Position numbers and translations under genes: made by a program. Below are positions 8,952 through 17,424 of a stretch of 64,000 bases of DNA, one piece after another; position 1 is the first letter of the stretch, and every line of letters starts with the position of its first letter. The notes below the pieces were generated by a model that did not search any database, had not been told where the DNA came from, and was given only the letters and a program-made list of their open reading frames with translations. This DNA is from Paenibacillus sp. OV219 (GTDB taxonomy: Bacteria > Bacillota > Bacilli > Paenibacillales > Paenibacillaceae): NCBI RefSeq assembly GCF_900110075.1, contig NZ_FOCJ01000014.1:62001-126000 (forward strand), read 5' to 3'.

Positions 8952-9066
8952 GGGGTTACGGGTTTCGGGTTTCGGGTTTCGGGTTTCGGGTTTCGGGGTT
9001 TCGGGGTTTCGGGGTTTCGGGGTTTCGGGGTTTCGGGGTTTCGGGCTTTCGGGCTTCCGGGCTTTC
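8952..9066 (+). repeat. G-rich microsatellite: five GGGTTTC then six GGGGTTTC units
   Basis: Five perfect 7-mers GGGTTTC (8960-8994) are followed by six perfect 8-mers GGGGTTTC (8995-9042) and three variants, GGGCTTTC, GGGCTTCC and GGGCTTTC (9043-9066). A GGGGTTAC unit precedes them. It occupies most of the 384-base gap between divergent yerC (minus) and the gene at 9218 (plus). G-runs every 7-8 bases could form G-quadruplexes, and the tract is likely to vary in copy number by slippage. Nothing else obvious lies in 8834-9217. Confidence 0.95.
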
Positions 9067-9217
9067 GTTTCAGGTTCCCACCCTGTCGTCCACTGCTCCT
9101 ATCCCCTCAAGGCAAGCGCGGAAATTTATTCCGCGCATGCGGGCTATCGTCCAATCCGCATGTTCGCCTACTCCATAGACTAACGTATACAAATAAGGCA
9201 CAAAGGTGTGATCTCCC

Positions 9218-9856
9218 GTGAACTACCGCTACGATCCGTCAGGCCGCAACACGCCGCAGCCCCACGGCGGTCCAGGGCCAGGTCAAGGCCTGCAAAATCA
9301 GGGGCAGAGCCAATTCCCGGGCATCTCCGACCCTTTCATCGGCAAAAATAATAAGAGCGTCGGGCTCACCTCTCCCGTTCCATTCAACACAACTGAAGTG
9401 TCGAATGAATTCTCCGGCGGTGTCCCTACGTTTTCAATTCAACCGGCATCGAATATGCAGATTATCCCGCTTCCCGAATCCAATACATCCATCCTCCCAG
9501 CCGCTGCGGAAGATACTAAAACCGAGAAGACCGGCTTCAATCTCACGAACAGCCTGAACGATCTGAAGAGTGTCGTCGACCGTATGGGCGGCATAGACGG
9601 CATCGTGACGACGATGGGCAAAGTGCAGAAGGTCGTCGGCAGCATTACGCAGATGGCGCCGCTCATCAAAGTGCTCGCCACTTCCTTTACACCTGGCAAG
9701 AAAGGCGCCAAGATTGCAGAGGACGATGACGATGATGCACCAGTAAAACGCCGACGCAAGAAAAAAGGACACAAGTCCGTGAAAGGCAAAGGCATGAGCA
9801 CCGTAACACCAGGTGGTTCACGTCCGCGCCGGAAACGCCGCCCGCCAAGCCGTTAG
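9218..9856 (+). CDS. Hypothetical protein, Pro/Gly/Gln-rich with basic tail
   Basis: 212 residues from a GTG at 9218 with GGTGTG upstream. Residues 1-45 are rich in Pro, Gly and Gln (GGPGPGQGLQNQGQSQ). A helical middle (about 105-160) reads LNDLKSVVDRMGG, then TTMGKVQKVVGSITQMAPL. An acidic DDDDD patch is followed by a strongly basic tail (KRRRKKKGHK, ending RRKRRPPSR). The helical part loosely resembles the YqfQ/VrrA-type proteins of Bacillus. I do not assign a function. The charged tail could bind nucleic acid or the spore or cell surface. It ends before a strong bidirectional terminator. Confidence 0.75.
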   Translation: MNYRYDPSGRNTPQPHGGPGPGQGLQNQGQSQFPGISDPFIGKNNKSVGLTSPVPFNTTEVSNEFSGGVPTFSIQPASNMQIIPLPESNTSILPAAAEDTKTEKTGFNLTNSLNDLKSVVDRMGGIDGIVTTMGKVQKVVGSITQMAPLIKVLATSFTPGKKGAKIAEDDDDDAPVKRRRKKKGHKSVKGKGMSTVTPGGSRPRRKRRPPSR

Positions 9857-9868
9857 CTCTTAATGCTC

Positions 9869-9905
9869 TTAGCGCCTTAGCGCCCTTAGCGCCCTTAACG
9901 CCCTC
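9869..9905 (+). repeat. Short tandem repeat TTAGCGCCC
   Basis: Four imperfect 9-10 base units (TTAGCGCC, TTAGCGCCC, TTAGCGCCC, TTAACGCCC) lie just after the stop codon of the gene at 9218, degrading into CTCAACTCCC and CTTATCC. It is a second simple repeat flanking the same gene. Confidence 0.8.
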
Positions 9906-9957
9906 AACTCCCTTATCCTTTAATCCCTAGCTCTTCACGCTCTATACAAACAACAAA

Positions 9958-10012
9958 GCCGGAATCCTCGACTAAGCGCATCAAGCGCTTCCAGAGGATT
10001 CCGGCCTTTTTT
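9958..10012 (+). terminator. Strong terminator between convergent genes
   Basis: GCCGGAATCCTC pairs with GAGGATTCCGGC (12 bp), with an inner stem AAGCGC/GCGCTT, followed by C and six T on the plus strand. On the minus strand it is followed by TTTGTTGTTTG, so it probably also ends pit. Confidence 0.92.
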
Positions 10013-10019
10013 CAACCTT

Positions 10020-11021
10020 TTAGATAAACAACGCAATGACTTGATAGATCAGCGCCGACAGAATCGCCGCAATCGGAATCGTAATGATCCACGATAAAAT
10101 GATTCGTCCAGCGAGATCCCACTTCACAGCGGAGAAGCGCTTCGCACTGCCTACGCCGAGAATGGAAGACGTGATGACATGCGTCGTACTAACGGGCAGG
10201 TGAATACTCGTAGCTGAGAAGATAATGCTCGCAGATACGATATCCGCCGCGAAACCGTTGATCGGCTCGATTTTGAAAATTTTCGTACCCATCGTCTTAA
10301 TGATCTTCCATCCGCCGATTGACGTACCAAGCGCCATCGCCACTGCCGCAGAGATCTTAACCCACAACGGGATATGATCCGTCGTATCTTGGATGCCTGC
10401 TGCGACGAGCGCGAACGTAATTATACCCATTGCTTTCTGAGCATCGTTCGTACCATGCGTAAATGACTGGAACGCAGCCGTCAATATCTGCCCGGAACGG
10501 AAGCCTCTATTGATAAGATGCGGATTCGATCTGGCGAATATTTGCTTCAAGATCCACATCACGATGAAACCACCGGCGAATGCAATGAGCGGCGAGAAAA
10601 TAAGTGCTTTCAAGATATCAACAAAGCCTTTTGAATTAATAGCATCAAAACCAGAGGAGCTGATTACCGCACCCGTCAACGCGCCGATGAGCGCATGGGA
10701 AGACGATGACGGAATACCAAGCCACCACGTGAGCAAGTTCCACGCAATGGCGCCGATCAGCGTCGCGACGACAACCTGTACGCCATGGTCAAGCGTTGCC
10801 GGATTCGCAACTTTTCCTCCGATTGTTTTGGCGACGCCTGTAAACATAACCGCGCCGACGAAGTTCATCAGCGAGGCTAGAATAATCGCCATGCGCGGCG
10901 ACAGTGCCCGTGTCGACACGGAAGTCGCAATCGCATTGGCCGTATCATGGAAGCCATTGATAAAGTCGAATGCGAGTGCTAGAAAAATTACAATACCAAC
11001 CCAAATGTAAATGGTGTCCAT
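10020..11021 (-). CDS. pit: Low-affinity inorganic phosphate transporter, PiT family
   Basis: 333 residues with about ten hydrophobic segments. Both PiT signature repeats are present: GFHDTANAIATSVSTRAL near residue 24 and HGTNDAQKAMGI near 188, together with a third signature-like patch LPVSTTHVITSSILG. The protein moves metal-phosphate with protons across the cytoplasmic membrane. It follows the DUF47 partner by 18 bases, the usual pairing in bacteria. The start at 11021 (ATGGACACC) follows GAGCGGGGA. Confidence 0.95.
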   Translation of the reverse strand: MDTIYIWVGIVIFLALAFDFINGFHDTANAIATSVSTRALSPRMAIILASLMNFVGAVMFTGVAKTIGGKVANPATLDHGVQVVVATLIGAIAWNLLTWWLGIPSSSSHALIGALTGAVISSSGFDAINSKGFVDILKALIFSPLIAFAGGFIVMWILKQIFARSNPHLINRGFRSGQILTAAFQSFTHGTNDAQKAMGIITFALVAAGIQDTTDHIPLWVKISAAVAMALGTSIGGWKIIKTMGTKIFKIEPINGFAADIVSASIIFSATSIHLPVSTTHVITSSILGVGSAKRFSAVKWDLAGRIILSWIITIPIAAILSALIYQVIALFI

Positions 11022-11039
11022 GCTACTCGTCCCCGCTCC

Positions 11040-11654
11040 TTAGCTGTTGCGCATAATAATGGTTTCGAGTGTGTTGGCGACATCCTCACAGTAGTCAGTC
11101 GTTTGCTCAAGACGCTCATAGATCTCTTTGCGCTTGATCAGCTCGATCGGGTCTTTCACGTTCGTGAACAAGCTTTTTACGCTGACGCGAAGCAGATCAT
11201 CGGCTTGGTTCTCTAGCTCGTTAATGTGAATGGCAGGCTCACGCATCGCAAGCAGCTTCTTCTCCGACAAGAGATAGATCGCCTTCTTGATTTGCTGTGC
11301 GCAGCGCAGGATGTTGTCCGCAAACAGCGTGACATACTCGTCCGGCTCCGTAATGTTGTACATCTCGAAACGGGATGCGCATGCTTCGATGCCGTCAAGC
11401 ACATCGTCCAGCGACGTCGTCAGCTTGAGGATATCTTCACGTTCAATCGGTGTGATAAACGTTTTATTCAGTTCTGTTAGTATTTTATGTACATAGCGAT
11501 CGCACTTACTTTCATACTCTTTCATCGACTTCGCGAACTGCGTCGCATCTTTGATCTTCGAAACGTTCTGCTCGAAGTAATGCACAGCTTCTAGGATCGT
11601 GTCCGCCATCGATTCAAGCGTTGTAAAGAAAACGTCGTCTTTTTTCTTAAACAT
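11040..11654 (-). CDS. DUF47 / PhoU-like accessory protein of the Pit transporter
   Basis: 204 residues, all-helical. It starts MFKKKDDVFFTTLESMADTI and contains the DUF47 pattern DDVLDGIEACASRFEMY, with acidic-patch residues that in PhoU-like folds bind metal clusters. It lies directly upstream of pit with the same orientation. Family members modulate Pit activity or phosphate sensing. No membrane segment is seen. Confidence 0.9.
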   Translation of the reverse strand: MFKKKDDVFFTTLESMADTILEAVHYFEQNVSKIKDATQFAKSMKEYESKCDRYVHKILTELNKTFITPIEREDILKLTTSLDDVLDGIEACASRFEMYNITEPDEYVTLFADNILRCAQQIKKAIYLLSEKKLLAMREPAIHINELENQADDLLRVSVKSLFTNVKDPIELIKRKEIYERLEQTTDYCEDVANTLETIIMRNS

Positions 11655-11761
11655 AATTATCCCCTTCGTTATAGCGTGCTTGATTTACACCATCGCCCCT
11701 GAAATTTTTCGTCAAAATCCACAGGAAACCGACAATATCTTAACATAGTTTACCTTCTAAT

Positions 11762-11778
11762 TGTTAAGGGATTGTAAA
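11762..11778 (-). promoter_or_regulatory. Candidate PhoP box upstream of the DUF47-pit operon
   Basis: Read on the minus strand: TTTACA-N5-TTAACA, two hexamers matching the PhoP repeat TT(A/T/C)ACA at 11-base pitch. A TAAGAT box about 19 bases downstream (near 11741) could be the -10. The gap 11655-11939 holds no gene. PhoP control is inferred from the motif only. Confidence 0.45.
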
Positions 11779-11882
11779 GGTTTTATGACTTTATTTCAAC
11801 AACCGCAAATTTATTTTGAGCGGATAGCCTTCACGCCCTCCTAGTGTCTTCCGGCACACCCGATTTTAACCGCCTTCGCAGT

Positions 11883-11920
11883 AAAAAAAAGAAGCCGAAA
11901 ACCATTAGGTTCACAGCTTC
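11883..11920 (-). terminator. Terminator of yerB
   Basis: GAAGC/GCTTC and inner AACC/GGTT pair across 11891-11920. Leftward follows a run of eight T (plus-strand A at 11883-11890). It lies 20 bases past the yerB stop. Confidence 0.7.
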
Positions 11921-11939
11921 CCTCCTTTATCGCATTCTT

Positions 11940-13055
11940 CTATTCAGCCACGATCTGGACATGGCCTTCAAACGTCGGCGTCATCGGTACAATGTGATAG
12001 AACGTATGCCCCGCCACGAATGGTAGCTCCTGACCGTCCTTCATAATGTGTATCGCACCGTCGCTGCCGCGCTCCCACGTACAGTCGATCTTCTTGCCTA
12101 GCTGGAACAGCATCGCAGGTCCTCCTGATTCAAGGTCAATCTCGAGCCTGCCATAATCATCATACGTCTTATGCTTCGCGCCCATGACAACAAGATTCGT
12201 AGCGGTCAGCTGCTTGTTCGTCGTGAGGTCCGTGTGCGGCTTATCGTTGATGAAACGGTCATATAGCTTCGTGCTCGAATTGTACAGATAGGAGAGCTTG
12301 TAGTCCTTCAGCAGAAAATGAATGATGACCTTCGAAGCCGAATCACCGCCCGCTGTTGCCCCCGCCTCCGACCACTGGAACGTAGGGATGTCCACCGTCT
12401 CGTCATATTTCTTCTTTGCAGCCCCTGCACGAAGCTTCTCCAAGTTCGAGTAGAGATTGTGCGGCGCCTTCCGGAACGATTCGCGGTAGAAATAAGCGCC
12501 TGCGTTCGAAATCTCGTCGAGATAAGCCTTCCCATGATGCTGCAAAATATCATAGCCCTGCTGGCTTGCTCCAGCATGAGCGAGAATAGCGTGATACCCG
12601 TCACCGATGCGAATAAGATATGGACGATTGCTGCGAATCGGGCCAATGGGATCGCTCCCCATGTAGCTCTGGTAGACGGCTACGAGCCGCGTTATGCCAC
12701 CCTCTGCGAGCACTTCCCATACCACATCTGCGTTCGGCAGCCCTGATTGAGGACGGGCACTGGCAAAGTTATTCACCATAACCGCGATTGGACGGTTCTT
12801 CGCTTCACTGTCTTCAGCCAGTCCTGTTAGCGGTGCGATATATTGAGGCGGGTCGACGGCAGGTGGATCAATCGGAGCTGTATCAACTGGTTGATCTGCG
12901 TTCGTATTTGTCGCTGGAGCTGTTACAGCCTCCGAGGAATTTGCGTTCAATTTCTTATCATCGCTGCAGCCGGTGAGCATGAACGCTGCAAGCAGCAGCA
13001 AAGTGGCGCCATAGCCAATCGTACGCTTTCTTCGATTCTGATTCGCTTTTATCAT
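11940..13055 (-). CDS. yerB: DUF3048 lipoprotein, YerB family
   Basis: 371 residues. An N-terminal basic and hydrophobic signal ends in the lipobox LTGC (Cys near residue 30), followed by an Asn/Pro-rich linker and the DUF3048 N- and C-terminal domains: PIAVMVNNFASARPQSGL, GGITRLVAVYQS, and later WERGSDGAIHIMKDG. It is expected to be anchored on the outside of the membrane. Biochemical function is not established. The position near yerC and purD matches B. subtilis. Confidence 0.9.
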   Translation of the reverse strand: MIKANQNRRKRTIGYGATLLLLAAFMLTGCSDDKKLNANSSEAVTAPATNTNADQPVDTAPIDPPAVDPPQYIAPLTGLAEDSEAKNRPIAVMVNNFASARPQSGLPNADVVWEVLAEGGITRLVAVYQSYMGSDPIGPIRSNRPYLIRIGDGYHAILAHAGASQQGYDILQHHGKAYLDEISNAGAYFYRESFRKAPHNLYSNLEKLRAGAAKKKYDETVDIPTFQWSEAGATAGGDSASKVIIHFLLKDYKLSYLYNSSTKLYDRFINDKPHTDLTTNKQLTATNLVVMGAKHKTYDDYGRLEIDLESGGPAMLFQLGKKIDCTWERGSDGAIHIMKDGQELPFVAGHTFYHIVPMTPTFEGHVQIVAE

Positions 13056-13226
13056 CTGCTTACCCGCTTTCTGGAGAATTTTGTCGTTGTACGAGGATTA
13101 TACTTCATTACACCATAGAAGCGGTAGCGTTGTCTTCCATCCTTGGATGGAATTGAAAGACCTCATTTATAGCATAATAGCCATAATGAAAGCTCCCGCA
13201 TAAGCGGTCAGGAGGCTATTCGTACG

Positions 13227-13346
13227 ATGCCAACCTTTCTACATTGGATTTCGAACCACTGGTTTTCCAGCACCATTGTTGTGCTCTTGGCGTTAGCGGT
13301 CTTCTACGTCACCAAGAATCATAAGTCACTGTTCTATAAGGAATAG
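13227..13346 (+). CDS. Small single-pass membrane protein, 39 residues
   Basis: ATG at 13227 to TAG at 13346. AGGAGG at 13210-13215 lies 11 bases upstream. The product begins MPTFLHWISNHWFSS, has one hydrophobic helix TIVVLLALAVFYV and ends with a basic tail KNHKSLFYKE. A possible promoter lies upstream (TTGAAA with an AT-rich -10 near 13165-13180). It sits alone on the plus strand between two minus-strand genes and is followed by a hairpin. No known family is recognised. The good ribosome site and protein-like composition support it. Confidence 0.6.
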   Translation: MPTFLHWISNHWFSSTIVVLLALAVFYVTKNHKSLFYKE

Positions 13347-13357
13347 CGGTTGCTTGG

Positions 13358-13414
13358 CAAAAAGATAACCCGATTAGCGCAGTGCGACAGACAGCACTTT
13401 GCGGATCGGGTTAT
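13358..13414 (-). terminator. Terminator of the histidine kinase operon
   Basis: ATAACCCGAT (13365-13374) pairs with ATCGGGTTAT (13405-13414), with an inner GCGCAGTGC/GCACTTTGC stem. Leftward it is followed by CTTTTTGCC. It may also end the small plus-strand gene. Confidence 0.8.
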
Positions 13415-13423
13415 TAGGTATGT

Positions 13424-14863
13424 TCAACTATGGCCAGAAGCTGGCTCCTGCCGCTCTTCCTCAGGCAGCAGCGGGATCGAGATCAGCACTGTCGTTCCTT
13501 CGGACTCTGCGCTGCTCACTTGAAACCGTCCGCCATGCAGCTCGACAATCTCTTTGCATATCGCAAGGCCGAGGCCGCTTCCTGACCGCTGGCTTGTCCC
13601 TTTGTAGAACTTCTCCGTCACATGTGGTAGATCCTCAGGCGCAATGCCTGGACCTGTATCTTGAATCGTGATCTGGGCTTCACCTGACTTACTTTCGCCT
13701 GTCACCGTCACCGTTCCACCGCTAGGAGTGAATTTCAGCGCATTATCAAGCACGTTGATGAACACCTGCTTCAGCCGGTTCGCATCCACCTTCGCTACAA
13801 GCGGCTCATCGCTGTATTTGCCAATAATTCGAATGGACTCGCGATGTCCGCGGGCAACGAACTGCCGCAGCGTCTCTCCAATTGTTCGGCGAATGTCGAG
13901 TGCCTCAGGATGAAGCACGATGCTCTTGGCATACAGCTTGGAGAAGTCGAGCAAATCCTCGACAAGGCCGGACAGCCTCTCTGTCTCTCGCCCGATAATC
14001 GCAAGCCCCTGATTCAGCTCCTCAACGTCGCCAGGATCGCCGGAAGCGAGCGTCTCGCTCCAGCCTCTAATGGAAGTAAGCGGCGTCCGCAGCTCATGCG
14101 AGATGGAGGAGATGAAGTCCTCCTTCAGCTTCTCCCGCCGGGTCAGCTCGGATGCCATCGTATTCAGCGTCTCAGCGAGCCGCCCGATCTCATCACGGTC
14201 ATGGAGATGTACGGCGCGGCGGGTCCAATCCCCCTCAGCCATCTTCTCTGCAACGCGAGTCAGGTTTCGGATCGGCCTTGCTATCCGGTTCGCCATGAGT
14301 ACACTCATCGTAAAAAAGAGCAGGACGACGAATGAGCCAACAAGCACCGTTATCCATAGGATGTTGCGGACGGTCATATCGACCTCTTCAAGTGACGCCG
14401 TATAACGGAACATCGCGACGACTCGCGGTCCTTGCATTACGGGCAAAGTCACGGCTGCGATTCGCTCGCCGGTTACCGGGTCGGCACCGCGCCATATCCC
14501 TTTCTTGCCCTTCATCGCCTGATCGACATCAGGCGTCTGCTCCACTTCGCTTTCACCTGCGCTGCTGCCGAGCCCGTTGCTGTCCACAACCAGTGAGCCC
14601 GAGCTTGTAAGCAGCTGCAGATGCGTCGTTCCTTCGGACATATTTTGCAGCATATATTTGGCTTTCGCCTTCATCGGCTCATACGCAATCGTGCGAGTAT
14701 GTATCGCCGCCTCGGTCTCCGCCCGCTGAAGGACGGAACCGACGGCGCTGCTGTAATAATAGTTCCATACAAGCGTGCCGAACATCGTGCCAAGCATAAC
14801 GACAACGAGAACGATCAAGATGCCGTAGCTTCGAACGATACGGGTTCGAAGGCTGCGGCTCAT
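13424..14863 (-). CDS. Membrane sensor histidine kinase (HAMP-HisKA-HATPase)
   Basis: 479 residues from the ATG at 14863, which overlaps the response-regulator stop by four bases (ATGA) with GAGGAG upstream. There is an N-terminal transmembrane helix, an extracellular sensor of about 130 residues, and a second helix (ILWITVLVGSFVVLLFF). A HAMP domain (ANRIARPIRNLTRVAEKMAE), HisKA with phospho-His in SISHELRTPLTS, and HATPase_c boxes N (DNALKFTPSGG), G1 (DTGPGIA) and G2 (GSGLGLAICKEI) follow. It pairs with the adjacent regulator. The stimulus is unknown, and the co-encoded lipoprotein is a candidate partner. Confidence 0.93.
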   Translation of the reverse strand: MSRSLRTRIVRSYGILIVLVVVMLGTMFGTLVWNYYYSSAVGSVLQRAETEAAIHTRTIAYEPMKAKAKYMLQNMSEGTTHLQLLTSSGSLVVDSNGLGSSAGESEVEQTPDVDQAMKGKKGIWRGADPVTGERIAAVTLPVMQGPRVVAMFRYTASLEEVDMTVRNILWITVLVGSFVVLLFFTMSVLMANRIARPIRNLTRVAEKMAEGDWTRRAVHLHDRDEIGRLAETLNTMASELTRREKLKEDFISSISHELRTPLTSIRGWSETLASGDPGDVEELNQGLAIIGRETERLSGLVEDLLDFSKLYAKSIVLHPEALDIRRTIGETLRQFVARGHRESIRIIGKYSDEPLVAKVDANRLKQVFINVLDNALKFTPSGGTVTVTGESKSGEAQITIQDTGPGIAPEDLPHVTEKFYKGTSQRSGSGLGLAICKEIVELHGGRFQVSSAESEGTTVLISIPLLPEEERQEPASGHS

Positions 14864-15924
14864 TGCTCCTCGCCCCTCTTCCATCGGTAGCCGAAGCCCC
14901 ACAGCGTCTCAATATGGTGCGGCTCGGAAGGGTTGATCTCGATCTTCTGCCGGATGCGGCGGATATTGACGTCAACGATCTTCAAATCGCCGACATAATG
15001 GCGGCCCCATACCGAGTTCAAGATATCATCGCGGCTCAAACCTTCGCCTTCCCGCTCCATAAGCAGCTTCACAAGCGTCCATTCCGTCGGCGTGAGCACG
15101 ATCTCGACGCCTTCCTTCCACAGCTTGCGCTCCGCCGATGAGAGGCGGAATGACCCGGAGCGAAGCTCCGAAGACCGGCGTGCTTGTGCCGCCGGCTGCT
15201 CGCTAAGCGCAGCGCTCGCACTGCTAGGCGCGGCTGCTGACGGCGCCGGGAACGCGCCAAGCGGCGGCGGCGAATCGCCCGCTGCGGTGCCCGCCCCTGC
15301 TGCCGCGCTAACGCCAGCACTGGCTCCCGCGTCGGTACCGCCGCTCTCGCTCGCCGTGCTGCCTGGCGCACTCGCGCCGGCACTGGCTCCCGCGGCTCTT
15401 GTTCCTGCTGCCGCACCGCTTCCGCTCTCGCTTGACGCGGTGCCCGCCCCTGCTGCCGCACTGCCGTCGGCATTGACTCCCGCTGCGGCACCGCCGCTCC
15501 CGCTCGCCGCAGCGCTTGGCCCCTGGCCAGCTGCGCCTGCGCCAGCGTCTTCAAGCGGCAGCATACGCCGCCTCAGCGCATGAAGCCGCGCAACCAATTC
15601 GCCGGGGCTGAATGGCTTCTGCACGTAATCGTCAGCCCCAAGCTCGAGGCCGCGAATTTTATCTTCCTCCTGCGATTTGGCGGTCAGCATAATAATGCCC
15701 ATGCGCGGAAACTGCTGACGCAGCTGCTCGCATACTTCAAACCCGCTCATCTTCGGCAGCATCACGTCAAGCAGAGCGACGTCAAAAGGCGGAGAAGCCG
15801 TTCGCGCGAGCACAAGCGCGCTCTCTCCGTCTTCCGCCTCCGTCACTTCCATGCCGCCCCGGCGCAAATTAATGCGGACGAATCCGCGGATTGCCTCTTC
15901 ATCCTCAACGAATAGAATACGCAA
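14860..15924 (-). CDS. OmpR/PhoB-type response regulator with long Ala/Gly/Ser linker
   Basis: 354 residues, against about 230 for the family. Receiver domain at 1-118 with Asp8, phosphoacceptor Asp53 (LLDVMLPKMSGF), a Thr in IIMLTAKSQ and Lys in VQKPFSPGELV. The winged-helix domain is at about 258-350 (LTPTEWTLVKLLMEREG, VWGRHYVGDLKIVDVNIRRI). Between them lie about 130 residues made almost only of Ala, Gly and Ser with scattered Asp and Pro (AAASGSGGAAAG, ASAGASAPGSTASESGG). The start is TTG at 15924 with GGGGGAGAAG upstream. It forms an operon with the lipoprotein gene before it and the kinase after it. Confidence 0.92.
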   Translation of the reverse strand: MRILFVEDEEAIRGFVRINLRRGGMEVTEAEDGESALVLARTASPPFDVALLDVMLPKMSGFEVCEQLRQQFPRMGIIMLTAKSQEEDKIRGLELGADDYVQKPFSPGELVARLHALRRRMLPLEDAGAGAAGQGPSAAASGSGGAAAGVNADGSAAAGAGTASSESGSGAAAGTRAAGASAGASAPGSTASESGGTDAGASAGVSAAAGAGTAAGDSPPPLGAFPAPSAAAPSSASAALSEQPAAQARRSSELRSGSFRLSSAERKLWKEGVEIVLTPTEWTLVKLLMEREGEGLSRDDILNSVWGRHYVGDLKIVDVNIRRIRQKIEINPSEPHHIETLWGFGYRWKRGEEQ

Positions 15925-15958
15925 GGCTTCTTCTCCCCCCTTCTCTCTTCCTCGAACC

Positions 15959-17395
15959 TTATGCTTCTGGCAGCAGCCTAAACAGCTGTTTCATCTCCGC
16001 TTCATCAGGCGGGAACACGCCGGTCAATTTGCGCGTCTTCTGTTCATCCCCATCTGAATTGGAATCCGAGTCCGAATTGTCCGTATCTGGCGCAGGTTTT
16101 TCATTCCAGATCGCGACATAAACAAGTCCATCCCGAGTATCCAGCTCCAGATATCTGCTGCCATCCTCGCTTAGCTTATGCTCTTCTTTGCTCCAATCCG
16201 CAATCGGAATGACGCGTAGCGCCAGCACTTCCTTATGCAGCCCTTTGATAGGATCATAAGCATCCAGTGCAGCATCACCGTCGCTGCCATCCTTCAACCG
16301 GCTAAACGTATAGTTGCTCCATGAACGCGGAATCGTGATTGCGTACGTCTGGCCTGGATCGACATACTGCTGGCCGACAACGGAGAAATAGCTAAGGCCG
16401 TCCCATTGTCTATACTGTTCAATCCAGAGTAGATCACTATAGGCAACGCCTTCGGATTGTCCAGGCGCTTCACGAAGCATGGTCAGATCGAGGATGCCGT
16501 CGCCATTGCGATCGCCGCTCAACTGCGTCCTCGCATTAATTTGCACCTGATCATTACCGGTTGCACGCGGCGGATACACTTGAACGAGCTTCCCTGCTTC
16601 CCAAGCAAGCATCGTCGTCGTCGAAGAATTCGCACCGATGGAAGCATCAGCAACGATGCCGTAACGATCTGCCGACACCTTGCCCAGCTTCACCTGCAAA
16701 TAATCGTTCACCGACCCGTCTAGTTCAGCCGCGCCGACCTTCTGAACTTGATTGGCTGCGAATTGATATATCCCGATCGACGCTTGCATTTTATCCCGCT
16801 GCAGCTTAATGAGCGCAAGCTCTGGCCGACCGTCTCCTTGCCCATCGCCAATCCCCATCGTGTCGTAAGGCAGCTCCGCAATCGGCTTCGGCACGTTCAC
16901 CTCGTCAGCACGAACAGCAACATGATACAACGTGAGCATATGCTTCGGCTCTCCGTATTGATTCCATCCGATGAGCAGCTCCGGCTGGCCGTCCCGGTCA
17001 AGATCGGCTGTGCGAAGCACGTCAATTCCATAGCTAGACGTCTCCGCGAAAATAAACCATTTGCGCCATGTCCCATTCACATTTCGCAGCACCATCACAT
17101 GCTGATTTGCGCCCTCATCGGCATAGGTGACGAAAGCTTCCAGCCGCTCATCGCCGTCGGCATCCATCTTCAGCACCGCTGTATTCGTCGACTCCTGCAA
17201 GGCGAGCGACAGCTTTGCCCTTGCGGGAAGCTCGCGCTGGACGGCCGCAGCAAGTGCGGCGCTATCCGGCGAAGAGCGCGGACCTTGCAGCAGATCAGCC
17301 GGTGTCGCCGTAAACTGGCAGCCGGATAGTACGATTAACACCAACAGCCCGCTAAGGAAGAGCGCGCTTCGCCGTGAGTTGTACTTTCGTTTCAT
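15959..17395 (-). CDS. Lipoprotein with FG-GAP/VCBS-like beta-propeller repeats
   Basis: 478 residues. Signal with lipobox LSGC (Cys near residue 26). Repeated short blades with Asp-rich turns (KMDADGDERLEAFVTY, TADLDRDGQPELLIGWN, GDRNGDGILDLTML) resemble calcium-binding FG-GAP/VCBS propeller repeats. The C-terminal part ends in an acidic Asp/Ser stretch (DTDNSDSDSNSDGDE). It should be tethered outside the cell membrane. It is 35 bases upstream of the response-regulator gene in the same orientation, so it may feed the two-component system. That link is inferred from position only. Confidence 0.8.
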   Translation of the reverse strand: MKRKYNSRRSALFLSGLLVLIVLSGCQFTATPADLLQGPRSSPDSAALAAAVQRELPARAKLSLALQESTNTAVLKMDADGDERLEAFVTYADEGANQHVMVLRNVNGTWRKWFIFAETSSYGIDVLRTADLDRDGQPELLIGWNQYGEPKHMLTLYHVAVRADEVNVPKPIAELPYDTMGIGDGQGDGRPELALIKLQRDKMQASIGIYQFAANQVQKVGAAELDGSVNDYLQVKLGKVSADRYGIVADASIGANSSTTTMLAWEAGKLVQVYPPRATGNDQVQINARTQLSGDRNGDGILDLTMLREAPGQSEGVAYSDLLWIEQYRQWDGLSYFSVVGQQYVDPGQTYAITIPRSWSNYTFSRLKDGSDGDAALDAYDPIKGLHKEVLALRVIPIADWSKEEHKLSEDGSRYLELDTRDGLVYVAIWNEKPAPDTDNSDSDSNSDGDEQKTRKLTGVFPPDEAEMKQLFRLLPEA

Positions 17396-17424
17396 CGTCG
17401 CCTTCCCTCCTTGCGGTGCAAGTG

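Noticed and set aside
8952-9066. Possible CRISPR array
   Set aside because: The units are 7-8 bases and directly tandem, with no spacers and no cas genes in the window.
15092-15583. Plus-strand Ala/Pro-rich frame of 163 codons opposite the response regulator
   Set aside because: It is a mirror of the GC-rich linker repeat, with no ribosome site.
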